From contig CAVWYT010000016.1 in NCBI GenBank assembly GCA_963759295.1, positions 162,337 through 226,336 of the forward strand: a DNA stretch of 64,000 nucleotides, given 5' to 3'. Positions 1-8,251 of the stretch are shown in pieces. The notes under the pieces were generated by a model that saw only the letters and a list, made by a program, of their open reading frames with translations, made no database searches and was not told where the DNA came from. The position numbers and the translations under genes were made by a program. How positions within the stretch are numbered: the first letter of the stretch is position 1; each line of letters opens with the position of its first letter. The DNA is from WHSW01 sp963759295. GTDB lineage: Bacteria; Actinomycetota; Thermoleophilia; Solirubrobacterales; 70-9.

Positions 1-1
1 G

Positions 2-121
2 ATCGCAGCCGTGACCATCGCCGTTCCGATGTTGCTTGCCGCTCTGCCTCGGTCCATCGCAGCGCCGTTCTATCAGATGATCCGATCGAGGGCCATCGAG
101 CAGAAGAGCAGCGCCAGGTAG
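2..121 (+). CDS. Possible 3' end of a gene entering from the left edge
   Basis: An open frame enters from the left edge and ends at a TAG at 119-121. It would encode about 39 residues: a hydrophobic stretch (VTIAVPMLLAALP) and then a basic tail. It overlaps the 3' end of ctaB on the other strand by roughly 50 nt, which is compatible with two genes converging. No family can be named from so short a piece and it may be chance. Confidence 0.2.
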   Translation: MAAVTIAVPMLLAALPRSIAAPFYQMIRSRAIEQKSSAR

Positions 122-1035
122 GCGAGCGACGACAGGTAGAGGCGCAGCGCGGCCGGCCGCGACGGATGCCGGGCGAGCCCGACCGCCAGCCTGATGAAGG
201 CGCCGCCGAGCAGCGACGCCGCGGCGGCGTACGCCGCCCCCAAAAAGCCGGTCGCCACCGGCAGCAGCGTGAACGCGACCAGGGCCAGGGAGTAGACGAC
301 GATCTGGTGCCGGGTGGCGCGCTCGCCCCGGACGACCGGCAGCATCGGCACACCGCTGCGCTCGTAGTCGTCCTTGATCAGCAGCGACAGCGCCCAGAAG
401 TGCGGCGGCGTCCACAAGAAGACGATCCCGAACGGGTAGAACGCCTCGATCGGCAAGCCTCCGGTCGCCGCCGCCCAGCCGACCAGCGGCGGAACGGCGC
501 CGGCGGCGCCGCCGATGACGATGTTCTGCGGCGTCAGCGGCTTCAGCCACACCGTGTAGACGAACACGTAGCCGAGCAGCCCGGTGAGCGCGAGGGCGGC
601 GGCAAGTGCGTTGACGGTCAGCGCCAGCTGCACCGTAGCGAGCGCCCCGAGGGTGATCCCGAAGATGAGCCCGTGCAGGGGCTCGATCCGCCCGGCGACC
701 AGCGGGCGCGCCCGGGTGCGCGCCATGCGCGCGTCGCGATCGCGGTCGATGTAGTGGTTGATCGCCCCGGCGCCGCCGGCCGCCAGGTAGCCGCCCAGCA
801 TCGTCCAGAGGACGACCGAGAGTGACGGCCCGGAGGGGTCGGCGACGAACATCGTCGCCACGGTGGTGAGCAGCAACAGCGAGATGATCCGCGGCTTCGT
901 GAGCGCCACGTAGTCGCGCAGGTGGGCGACCAGGCCCTGCTCGCGGGCGCGGCGGATCCTCACAGGTCGCGCGACGCCGGCGGGCTCGAGCTGGCCGGTC
1001 TCCACCGGATGGCTGGTGCTGGTCGCGCTCTCCAT
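73..1035 (-). CDS. ctaB: Protoheme IX farnesyltransferase (heme O synthase)
   Basis: UbiA-family integral membrane prenyltransferase that adds a farnesyl group to heme B to give heme O, the precursor of heme A. The protein (320 residues from the ATG at 1035) begins its core with YVALTKPRI and carries the Asp-rich prenyl-diphosphate site NHYIDRDRDARMARTRARPL, about nine membrane segments and the usual family length. The ATG shares one base with the ctaA stop (TGATG), so translation is probably coupled; a longer in-frame extension upstream is basic and lies inside ctaA. All family motifs look intact, so the organism should be able to make heme O. Confidence 0.93.
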   Translation of the reverse strand: MESATSTSHPVETGQLEPAGVARPVRIRRAREQGLVAHLRDYVALTKPRIISLLLLTTVATMFVADPSGPSLSVVLWTMLGGYLAAGGAGAINHYIDRDRDARMARTRARPLVAGRIEPLHGLIFGITLGALATVQLALTVNALAAALALTGLLGYVFVYTVWLKPLTPQNIVIGGAAGAVPPLVGWAAATGGLPIEAFYPFGIVFLWTPPHFWALSLLIKDDYERSGVPMLPVVRGERATRHQIVVYSLALVAFTLLPVATGFLGAAYAAAASLLGGAFIRLAVGLARHPSRPAALRLYLSSLAYLALLFCSMALDRII

Positions 1036-2069
1036 CAGGCGGTCACCGGGCCCGCCGGCTCGGTTGAGGGGGCGCGGTCGGGGAGCGGCTCGGAGGCCGG
1101 CATCAGGCTGGCGCGCGCATCGGCCACCGTCGCCCACATGATCGTCCCGAGCGCGAGATGCCCGAGGATCAAGCCGGCGTGCTTGCCGGCCCAGACGTTG
1201 ACCGCCCCGAGCGCGATCTGGCCGGCGAGCACGAGCGGCGCGACCCGGAACGCCGGGCTCGGGGCGCGGCGCCGGACGGCGACCGCGGCCATCGCGATCA
1301 CGGCGATCGCGGTCAGGTACATGAGCAGCCGATGCGCGAGCTGGATGTCGACCAGCCGCGACTGACCGAAGGAGAGGAAGCCCTGCCCGTTGCAGCCCGG
1401 GAACTGGTCGGCGCTCCAGCCGGTCCCGCAGGCCTCGTGAGCTCCGACGTGGACCGGATTCGGGGTGCCGTGGTACTCGGTTCCGGCGACGTAGCCTCCG
1501 GCGACGATCGTCGCCAGCACGAGCGCCGCGGTGACCGTCGTCAGCGGTCGCAGGCCGCGCTGGACCTCGGCCGGAGCCCGGCGGGCGGCCGGGTCGGACG
1601 CTCGCCGGAGCACGATCAGCAGCCCGAGCAGCAGCATCGCCAGGCCCAGGTGAGCGGCGACGAGCTCGTCCTCGAGGCCCCTCTCCACCGTGAGCCCGCC
1701 GAGCGCCGCCTGCGCCAGCACGAGGACGCCGGCGGCGACCGAGCCGCGGACGAGCAGTCGGTGCTCGCGCAGACCGCGGAACGCGCGCCAGATCAGCAGG
1801 CCGATGAGCACGACGACGACCGTCGCCGCGACCCGATGCGTGAACTCGACCGCGGATTCGGCCGAGTCGGCCGGCAGCACGCCGCCCTCGCAGAGCGGCC
1901 AGCCGTGGGTGCCGCTGCCCTCGGCGCCGCAGCCGAGACCGGAATCGCTGACGCGGACCACTCCGCCGATCAGGATCAGCACGAAGGTGGCGACGATCGT
2001 CGCGGTGGCGAGGCGGCGAAAGCGGCTGAGAAGCTCGTCCGCATCGCCACGAATGGCGACTGGGCTCAT
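1035..2069 (-). CDS. ctaA: Heme A synthase (COX15/CtaA family)
   Basis: Eight-helix membrane monooxygenase that oxidises the C8 methyl of heme O to a formyl group, giving heme A. Expected ligands are all visible: the EFTHR motif near residue 76, and further helix histidines in AHLGLAM, LAHRLLMY and GHLALG. Two periplasmic cysteine pairs, CGAEG...WPLC and CGTGW...FPGC, match the disulfide loops of actinobacterial and Bacillus CtaA. The gene starts 5 nt after the subunit I-like gene and overlaps ctaB, so the four genes from 4764 down to 73 form one operon. It looks fully functional, in contrast to the oxidase subunits beside it. Confidence 0.93.
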   Translation of the reverse strand: MSPVAIRGDADELLSRFRRLATATIVATFVLILIGGVVRVSDSGLGCGAEGSGTHGWPLCEGGVLPADSAESAVEFTHRVAATVVVVLIGLLIWRAFRGLREHRLLVRGSVAAGVLVLAQAALGGLTVERGLEDELVAAHLGLAMLLLGLLIVLRRASDPAARRAPAEVQRGLRPLTTVTAALVLATIVAGGYVAGTEYHGTPNPVHVGAHEACGTGWSADQFPGCNGQGFLSFGQSRLVDIQLAHRLLMYLTAIAVIAMAAVAVRRRAPSPAFRVAPLVLAGQIALGAVNVWAGKHAGLILGHLALGTIMWATVADARASLMPASEPLPDRAPSTEPAGPVTA

Positions 2070-2074
2070 CAGGG

Positions 2075-3859
2075 TCAGGCTACAGGGGCGCTATCGCTGT
2101 CGTCCGCGTCGCCCGAGGGCTCGTCGGACCCCTGCTCGGATGCCCCCACGGCCCGCGTCGGCGCGGGCCCCTCGGCCCGCTCCAGCGGCGCCGGCGCCGC
2201 GAACGAGCGCTCGCGGCGCACGATCGACTCGCGGATGTCGTACAGCGGCTCGCCGCTGCGCACGTCGGGAACCGCGTCGAAGTTGTGCGCGGGCGGCGGC
2301 GAGAGCGCGAACCACTCCAGCGTGGCTCCGGCCCACGGGTCGTGACCGCGAGCCGGCAGGCCGTTGTTCCAGCTATGGGCGGCGTTGCCGAGCTCGATCA
2401 GCAGCCCGAGCACGAGCACGAAGGCTCCGATCGAGGCGACCAGGTTGTAGCCGTCGACGCCGGCGTCCTCGTAGAACTGCCAGACGTCGACCGGCTGGCC
2501 CTTGAGCCCGGCGAAGAACATCGGCACCACGTAGAGGTGGACGCCAACCGTCATCAGCGCCAGCGCCAGCTTGCCGGCCGCTTCGCCGAGCACCCGGCCC
2601 GAGAGCTTCGGGAACCAGTAGTGCAGCCCGGCGAAGCCGCCCATGACACCGCCGCCGACCAGGACGTACAGCGTGTCGCCCTGGCTCGCGGTAGTGAAGT
2701 CGAGCGCCCAGCCGACCGGGATCACCGAGTAGCCGAGCTCGCCGGCGAGCCCGCAGGCCATCGTCGAGATCGCCAGCAGCGCGTACCAGCTCGCGGCCCG
2801 GAGCCGCAGCGTCCCACCCCAGACCGTCGCGATCCAACCGTAGATCAAGAGCCCGATCGGGACCACGAGGGCGAGCGCGAAGGCCATCGCCATGATCGGC
2901 CAGCCCTGGTTGAGCGGGGCGACGTACATGTTCTGCATCCAGGCGAGCAGCCCGAGCACGGCGACCGCGACCAGCGAGCCCATCGCTGCCCGCCGGCTGA
3001 AGATCGGCTTGCGCGCAAACGTCGGCAGGATCTCCGAGATCGCGCCGGCGGCGCCGATGAACACGATCAAGTAGGCGCCGGTGAGGAAGATGTAGGAGAG
3101 GTGCTGGTACAGCAGCGGCGCGCCGCCCTCGCCGGCCTCGTAGAAGACGCCGTCGAAGCGGCGGTCGATCTCGAGCATCGCCAGCGCCGCGATCATGATC
3201 GGGCCGACAACGAGCAGCAGGTACGAGATCACCGCTCCGGAAAACGAGAACAACGGCATCCGGCGCCAGGCGATTCCGGGGGCGCGCATCCGGCGGATGG
3301 TCGCGATCATGTTGATCGCGAAGCAGACGAACCCGGCGACGGCGAGCGCCGTGCCGGCGATCCAGGCGTCGGCGCCGTTCGACGGCGAGTAGGCGAGCGT
3401 CGACAGCGGCGCCAGCGCCGCACTCCCGGTCTCGGGCACCGTGTAGAGGAAGCTCGCGTAGATCGTCACGCCGCCGGCGAGATAGAGCCAGTAGGAGAGC
3501 TGGTTGAGCCGCGGCAGCGCGACGCCGCGCGCGCCGAGCTGCAACGGCACCACGTAGGCGATCAGCCCGAGCAGCAGCGGGATGCAGGCGAGGACCACGA
3601 AGCTGACCGGCGCGACGCTCATCAGCCGGTTGAAGATCTCCGGGTTGACCAGCGAGTTCTCGGGGACGATCAGCTGCACCCGCATGAGCGCGAACTCGGT
3701 CGCGGCGAGCGCGAGGAAGACGAGCGAGGTCGCGATATACAGGAGGCCGACCGCCTTGTGGTCGGCGCTCGTCGCACGCTCGATCCACGCCTGGCGCGGC
3801 TTTTCCACCTCGCGGGTGACGATCTCGGGCCGGGCCGGGGCGATCGTCGGCGGCGTCAT
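2075..3859 (-). CDS. Cytochrome c oxidase subunit I-like protein lacking all metal ligands
   Basis: A 594-residue, about 12-helix heme-copper oxidase subunit I fold. The scaffold is clear: PLQLGARGVALPRLNQLSYW (101-124), ISEILPTFARKPIF (274-287), LVGGGVMGGFAGLHYWFPK (400-418). Yet the functional residues are replaced. The low-spin heme His in TTHG is in SVAPV (81-85); the CuB/Tyr motif GHPEVY is LTGAYL (259-264); the CuB pair HH is QN (309-310); HFH for heme a3 and heme a is DTL (395-397); the D-channel Asp is Gly112; the K-channel Lys is Leu338; the propionate Arg pair is Val-Asp. A long Ser/Asp/Ala-rich C-tail follows residue 540. The frame is intact with normal codon use, so this is not ordinary decay. 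What it does is unknown; it cannot be a conventional oxygen reductase. Its start overlaps the subunit II-like stop by 4 nt. Confidence 0.85.
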   Translation of the reverse strand: MTPPTIAPARPEIVTREVEKPRQAWIERATSADHKAVGLLYIATSLVFLALAATEFALMRVQLIVPENSLVNPEIFNRLMSVAPVSFVVLACIPLLLGLIAYVVPLQLGARGVALPRLNQLSYWLYLAGGVTIYASFLYTVPETGSAALAPLSTLAYSPSNGADAWIAGTALAVAGFVCFAINMIATIRRMRAPGIAWRRMPLFSFSGAVISYLLLVVGPIMIAALAMLEIDRRFDGVFYEAGEGGAPLLYQHLSYIFLTGAYLIVFIGAAGAISEILPTFARKPIFSRRAAMGSLVAVAVLGLLAWMQNMYVAPLNQGWPIMAMAFALALVVPIGLLIYGWIATVWGGTLRLRAASWYALLAISTMACGLAGELGYSVIPVGWALDFTTASQGDTLYVLVGGGVMGGFAGLHYWFPKLSGRVLGEAAGKLALALMTVGVHLYVVPMFFAGLKGQPVDVWQFYEDAGVDGYNLVASIGAFVLVLGLLIELGNAAHSWNNGLPARGHDPWAGATLEWFALSPPPAHNFDAVPDVRSGEPLYDIRESIVRRERSFAAPAPLERAEGPAPTRAVGASEQGSDEPSGDADDSDSAPVA

Positions 3860-4764
3860 GGCGCTGCCTGCCCCGTCTCCTGGACGCTTGCGACCGTCCC
3901 CTGTGCCTCGGTCAGATCCTTCTTCAGCTGCTCGATGTACTGCTGGTACTCGGGCACCGTCACCACTCGTACCCAGGCGCGCATCTCCGGGAAGCTCGTC
4001 CCGGAAAAGATCGTCGAGCGTCCCGAGTAGCGACCGACCTCGTCGGCCTTGAACCAGGTCTGCACGACGTCACCGGGCACCGCCTGGACCTGGCCGCCGA
4101 GCGAGGGGACCCACCAGCTGTGAAGGACGTCGATCGCGTTGATGTTGAGGACGACCGCGGTGTCCTCCGGGACCACCAGCTCGCCGTAGCTGAAGGTTCT
4201 GCGACCGGGCGTCCCGCCGGGGTACTCGAACCGCCACAGCCATTGCTGGGCGATCGCGTCGATCTCCAGCGGTGCCGTCTCGCCCGGCTCGGAGCCGGAG
4301 ATCGGCTCGCCGCTGGTCGCCGACTCCTGGCCCTCGAGGGCGGCGGGGGCCGGCAGGTCGCTGACTCCGACCTGTGCCGTCTGCGAGGCGCCGAGCCCGT
4401 TCGGCCCGCTGGGCTCCACCGAGCGCACGTCCGCGGTCTGGACGACGCCGAACACGAACAACGCGAGCGCGAGGGCGGTGAGGGCGGCGATCGCCGGGCG
4501 CAGCGCGCCGCGGCCGGCGGCGAAGCGCGCCGGCTCGCGTCCGCGGCGCTCGCGGAAGCGGACCACCGCCACGATCATCGCCGCGTTGATGGCGATGATC
4601 AGCGCGACGACGATCGCGATCACCACCCAATAGGTGGAGTTGATCGTCTCGGCGTTCGGGGAATGCGGCTCCTCGGGGCCGAGCTGGATCGCGCACGCCG
4701 GCGTCGCGGCCCAGGCGAACGCGAGCACGGAGGCGAGGGCGAGCAGGATCGTCCGGCGGCTCAA
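3856..4764 (-). CDS. Cytochrome c oxidase subunit II-like protein with a dead CuA site
   Basis: 302 residues: signal-like segment (5-25), membrane helices near 45-70 and 88-108, a variable linker, then the cupredoxin domain of oxidase subunit II (about 166-270). The electron-entry aromatic region QQWLWRFEYPGG and the first CuA histidine (LHSWW, His215) are kept. The CuA loop normally reads GQCAEFCG..H..M; here it is GRSTIFSGTSFPEM, so both cysteines are Ser (250, 254) and the second His is Phe258, leaving only Met261. A binuclear CuA centre cannot form. It is first in the operon and overlaps the subunit I-like gene by ATGA. The parallel ligand loss suggests the two subunits changed role together. 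The C-tail past 270 is helical and charged. Confidence 0.85.
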   Translation of the reverse strand: MSRRTILLALASVLAFAWAATPACAIQLGPEEPHSPNAETINSTYWVVIAIVVALIIAINAAMIVAVVRFRERRGREPARFAAGRGALRPAIAALTALALALFVFGVVQTADVRSVEPSGPNGLGASQTAQVGVSDLPAPAALEGQESATSGEPISGSEPGETAPLEIDAIAQQWLWRFEYPGGTPGRRTFSYGELVVPEDTAVVLNINAIDVLHSWWVPSLGGQVQAVPGDVVQTWFKADEVGRYSGRSTIFSGTSFPEMRAWVRVVTVPEYQQYIEQLKKDLTEAQGTVASVQETGQAAP

Positions 4765-4841
4765 GGCGGCGCCATTCTAATCGTGGCCGGACGACGAGCG
4801 CCCAGCGCCGGCCGGCGGCCCGGTATCGGCGGCGCCGGCGG

Positions 4842-5870
4842 GTGCCCGATCGCGACATATACTCGCCCGCCTTGCGTTCGCTCGGCCTTCAGCGCCGCCG
4901 GTCATCGTCCGGGCTGCGGGCGCTGGTGCGCGCGACCGCGGGCGCGGCGCTCGTAGCGGCGGTGGCGGCGCCGGTGGCGCGCCGCCGCCGGCGGATCCCG
5001 GACGCGGTGACGACCGCCTCGGTGATCGCCGGCCCATTGGCGCTCGCGGTGCTGTGGCCCCGGTCGCGGAAGCGCGACGTGGCGCTGTTCGCACTCCAGA
5101 TGTGGGGATTCACGATGGCGCACGAGATTCCCTACGACGACCCCGAGGCGCTGCGGCGGCGCCTGCGCGTCCGCTATCCGATCGTCTGCGATCGGCTGAT
5201 CGGCGGCGGCGAGCTTCCGAGCGTGCGCCTGCAGCGCGCCCTCTCACGCCCCGGGCAGGTAACCAACCTCGATCGGGTGCTGTCGATCGTGCACTGGATC
5301 TGGTTCATGGAGCCCCACGCAGCGTTGCTGCTGGTCCAGGCCCACGACTTCGATCGCTTTCCGCGCGCCGCGCGCCAGCTCGCCGCCACCTACGACCTCG
5401 GCTGCGCTATCTACTTCGCGGTCCCGACCGCCCCGCCGTGGTGGTCGGCCGAGCAGGGCTACATCGAGGCACCCGTCGAGCCCGTCCCACGCGAGGTCGC
5501 GGCCGAGGACGCCCCGCGGGTCCGCAGGATCATGGTCGACGCCGGCGAACAGCTCTGGCGCCGAGCCTGGGGCCCTCTCTACGACGCGTTCAACGGCAAC
5601 CCTTGGGCGGCGATGCCGTCGCTTCATTTCGCCACCTCGCTGATGGCCGCGATCCATCTTTCGGGCGTCGGTCGCGTTCCGGCCGCCCTCGGATGGGGTT
5701 ACGCCGGGACGCTCGGCTTCGCGCTCGTCTACCTCGGTGAGCACTACGTCACCGACCTGATCGCGGGTGCCGCGCTTGTCGTCCTCGTCCGTCGCGGGGA
5801 GCCGGTCGCCGAGCCGCTGGTCGAGGCAGTCAACGGGGTCCTGCGGCGGCTCGAGCGCGTCGCCGCCTAG
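4842..5870 (+). CDS. PAP2-superfamily membrane phosphatase/phosphotransferase
   Basis: 342 residues from a GTG at 4842. The C-terminal half has the PAP2_3 (Aur1/inositolphosphotransferase-like) signature: AAMPSLHFATSLMA around residue 263 and GEHYVTDLIAG around 302, supplying the two histidines and the Asp of the acid-phosphatase fold, among five to six membrane helices. The N-terminal 110 residues are basic with one helix. Family members hydrolyse or transfer phospholipid head groups at the membrane; the substrate cannot be read from sequence. It is transcribed divergently from the oxidase-like operon, with a gap of only 77 nt that must hold both promoters. Confidence 0.8.
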   Translation: MPDRDIYSPALRSLGLQRRRSSSGLRALVRATAGAALVAAVAAPVARRRRRIPDAVTTASVIAGPLALAVLWPRSRKRDVALFALQMWGFTMAHEIPYDDPEALRRRLRVRYPIVCDRLIGGGELPSVRLQRALSRPGQVTNLDRVLSIVHWIWFMEPHAALLLVQAHDFDRFPRAARQLAATYDLGCAIYFAVPTAPPWWSAEQGYIEAPVEPVPREVAAEDAPRVRRIMVDAGEQLWRRAWGPLYDAFNGNPWAAMPSLHFATSLMAAIHLSGVGRVPAALGWGYAGTLGFALVYLGEHYVTDLIAGAALVVLVRRGEPVAEPLVEAVNGVLRRLERVAA

Positions 5871-5914
5871 ACCCGGGCCCGGAGGCACCGGCAGGTTTGT
5901 CAGGATAGACACGC

Positions 5915-7123
5915 ATGTCTCGTTCGGCTTCGAACGATGGGGGGCACGCAGGGGCGCCCGATCCCGGCCTGATCGAACCCGAAGGCGTCGGGCTCGATTC
6001 GGCGCTCGCGGCGGAGGACGTCGCCGAGGAGCCACGATTCTTCGAGGACCGGAAGCGACTCGCGCAGACGGGCGTCATCGTCCTGCTGCTCGTCGTCGGG
6101 ATCTACTTCCTGTTCCCGAAGCTGGTCGAGGACGAGGACGCGACCACGAAGCTGAGCCAGGCCGAGACGGTTTGGGTCGTGGTCGCACTGCTGTTCTCGC
6201 TCGCCATGTTCGGCGCCTACGTGGCGCTGTTTCGGGGCGTCGTCGGCGAGCGGGTCAGGCTGCGGTGGAAGGACTCCTACGACATCACGATGGCGGGCCT
6301 GGCGGCGACACGGCTGTTCTCGGCCGGGGGTGCTGGGGGGATCGTGCTCACCTACTGGGCCCTGCGCAAGGCCGGCATGCCGCGGAAGGAGACCGCATCC
6401 CGGATGGTGGCCTTCCTCGTCCTCGTCTACGCCGTCTACATGATCACGCTCCTGGTCGACGGGGTCCTGCTGCGCAGCGGGGTGTTCGCGGGCGCGGCTC
6501 CGCCCGGATTGACGATCGTCCCCGCGGCGTTCGCCGGCGGCGTGATCTTGGTCTTCCTGCTGATGGCGATGGTCCCGAGCGACCTCGAGCACCGCCTGTC
6601 CACCGCCTCGCGGGAGAACCTCTGGGGCCGAACCGTCCGTCGCCTGGCCGCGGTTCCGGCGACCGCGGCGACAGGAACCAGGGAGGCGATCGCGTTCATG
6701 CGCGAACCGTCTCAGGGGGGGCTGGCGGTGATCGGCGCGATCGGGTTCTGGGCGGCGCAGATCGGCATCCTCTGGGCTTCGTTCAAGGCCTTCGACATCG
6801 AGGTGCCGCTCGCGGTCGTGATTCAGGGCTTCTTCGTCGGCATGTTCGCCAACCTGATCCCGCTGCCGGGTGGCGTCGGCGGGGTCGACGCCGGGCTGCT
6901 CGGCACCTTCGCCCTGTTCGGCGTCCACGGCCCGATCTTCGCCGCGGTGCTCGTCTATCGCGTGTTCGCGTTCTGGCTTCCGATCCCGCCGGGGGTGGTG
7001 GCGTTCATGCAACTGCGGGGCACGGTTCGCCGCTGGGAGCTGGAGCGAAGCGGGGCTCCGGTCGGCGGCGAGATCGCCGGATCGCGCCCCGGCGACGCCA
7101 TTACTTCAGAAAGTAAAGCTTGA
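5915..7123 (+). CDS. Lysylphosphatidylglycerol synthase transmembrane-region (YbhN/UPF0104) family protein
   Basis: 402 residues with an acidic cytoplasmic N-terminus (1-55) and about eight membrane helices. It has the family pattern of an early RVRLRWKDSYD loop, a glycine-rich SAGGAGGIVLTYWALRKAG segment, and GMFANLIPLPGGVGGVDAGLLG near the end. This is the flippase-like membrane part of MprF without the aminoacyltransferase domain, so lysyl transfer is not expected. A transporter or flippase role is inferred from the family. The last codons overlap the palindrome that precedes trxB. Confidence 0.75.
   Translation: MSRSASNDGGHAGAPDPGLIEPEGVGLDSALAAEDVAEEPRFFEDRKRLAQTGVIVLLLVVGIYFLFPKLVEDEDATTKLSQAETVWVVVALLFSLAMFGAYVALFRGVVGERVRLRWKDSYDITMAGLAATRLFSAGGAGGIVLTYWALRKAGMPRKETASRMVAFLVLVYAVYMITLLVDGVLLRSGVFAGAAPPGLTIVPAAFAGGVILVFLLMAMVPSDLEHRLSTASRENLWGRTVRRLAAVPATAATGTREAIAFMREPSQGGLAVIGAIGFWAAQIGILWASFKAFDIEVPLAVVIQGFFVGMFANLIPLPGGVGGVDAGLLGTFALFGVHGPIFAAVLVYRVFAFWLPIPPGVVAFMQLRGTVRRWELERSGAPVGGEIAGSRPGDAITSESKA
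7101..7116. promoter_or_regulatory. Operator-like palindrome upstream of trxB
   Basis: TTACTT-CAGA-AAGTAA is a perfect 6-bp inverted repeat in an AT-rich patch (7101-7130) within roughly 70% GC sequence. It lies 30 nt upstream of the trxB start and just upstream of TTGATAAGCT, a possible -10 region. Position and symmetry fit a repressor or activator site for trxB; the regulator is not identifiable here. Confidence 0.4.
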
Positions 7124-7145
7124 TAAGCTGGAGATCGGAGAAGAC

Positions 7146-8165
7146 GTGTCCGAGATGAGCGATTCGCAGACCGAGAGCCTGATCATCGTCGGCGGCGGGC
7201 CCGCCGGCTACACCGCCGCCCTTTACGCAGCCCGCGCGAACCTCGAGCCAGTGGTGATCGAGGGCTTCCAGTGGGGCGGGCAGCTCCAGAACACGACCGA
7301 CGTCGAGAACTACCCGGGCTTCCCCGAGGGGGTCATGGGCCCGGAGATGATGAACCAGTTCCGCGCCCAGGCCGAGCGGTTCGGCGCGCGGTTCGTCACC
7401 GACGATGCCGACCGGGTCGAGCTCACCGACGGTGGCCTGCAGCGAGCCTTCGTCGGCGACCGGGAGTACGAGGCCAAGGCGCTGATCCTGGCGATGGGCG
7501 CCGAGCCGCGGCGGCTCGGCATCCCCGGCGAGCTCGAGCTCTCCGGCAAGGGCGTCTCGACCTGCGGCGTCTGCGACGGCGCCTTCTTCAAGGGCGAGGA
7601 CGTCGCCGTGATCGGCGGTGGTGACTCCGCGATGGAGGACGCGATCTTCATCTCGAAGTACGCCGACAGGCTGACGTCGATTCACCGGCGCGACGAGTAT
7701 CGGGCGTCGAAGATCATGCGCGACCGGGCCGGCGACCAACCGAACATCGAGTTCAAGACGCCGTTCGTCCCCGAGGAGTTCCTCGCCGGCGACGACGGCA
7801 AGATCCGCGCGATCCGCCTGCGCAACGCCGAGAGCGGCGAGATCGAGGAGCTCGAGGTCGGGGGCGCGTTCGTCGCCATCGGCCACATCCCGCGCTCCGA
7901 GCTGGTCGCCGATCAGGTGAACACCGACGAGGAGGGCTACGTGCTCACCGAGGGGCGGTCGACGCGCACGAACCTCGCCGGTGTGCTCGCCGTCGGTGAC
8001 CTCGTCGACCGCACCTACCGGCAGGCGGTGACCGCCGCCGGGACCGGGTGCATGGGCGCTCTCGACGCCGAGTGGTATCTGCGTGACACGCCACCGTCGC
8101 CGGAGGCGCACTGGCTTGCCGGCGGTGAGCCGGTCGAGGTGGCGCCACAGCTGTCGGAGTCCTGA
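7146..8165 (+). CDS. trxB: Thioredoxin reductase
   Basis: Low-molecular-weight FAD/NADPH thioredoxin reductase, 339 residues. FAD site GGGPAGYTAALYAAR (17-31), redox disulfide TCGVC (Cys140 and Cys143; CGVC rather than the commoner CATC), NADPH site GGGDSAMEDA, and the C-terminal FAD motif GVLAVGDLVDRTYRQ. It passes electrons from NADPH to thioredoxin. The GTG at 7146 is preferred because GGAG sits 5 nt upstream; an ATG three codons later is too far from it. The frame is open far upstream, but that part is the out-of-frame coding of the preceding gene. Confidence 0.95.
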   Translation: MSEMSDSQTESLIIVGGGPAGYTAALYAARANLEPVVIEGFQWGGQLQNTTDVENYPGFPEGVMGPEMMNQFRAQAERFGARFVTDDADRVELTDGGLQRAFVGDREYEAKALILAMGAEPRRLGIPGELELSGKGVSTCGVCDGAFFKGEDVAVIGGGDSAMEDAIFISKYADRLTSIHRRDEYRASKIMRDRAGDQPNIEFKTPFVPEEFLAGDDGKIRAIRLRNAESGEIEELEVGGAFVAIGHIPRSELVADQVNTDEEGYVLTEGRSTRTNLAGVLAVGDLVDRTYRQAVTAAGTGCMGALDAEWYLRDTPPSPEAHWLAGGEPVEVAPQLSES

Positions 8166-8251
8166 GCGCTCGGCGGCGGCCGAGCCCGCTTATCGGCGCG
8201 ATCAGCAACGCTGATGGCCGCGCGACCGCGCGCGACCTAACCTGACTAGCG

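Noticed and set aside
2285..4030. 581-codon open frame on the plus strand opposite the subunit I-like gene
   Set aside because: Arg/Gln/Asp/Glu-rich antisense shadow of a high-GC gene, without any domain.
2075..4764. Ligand loss as simple pseudogene decay
   Set aside because: Both frames are open and full-length with 4-nt overlaps and normal codon use; decay would not target ligands in both subunits while keeping scaffold residues.
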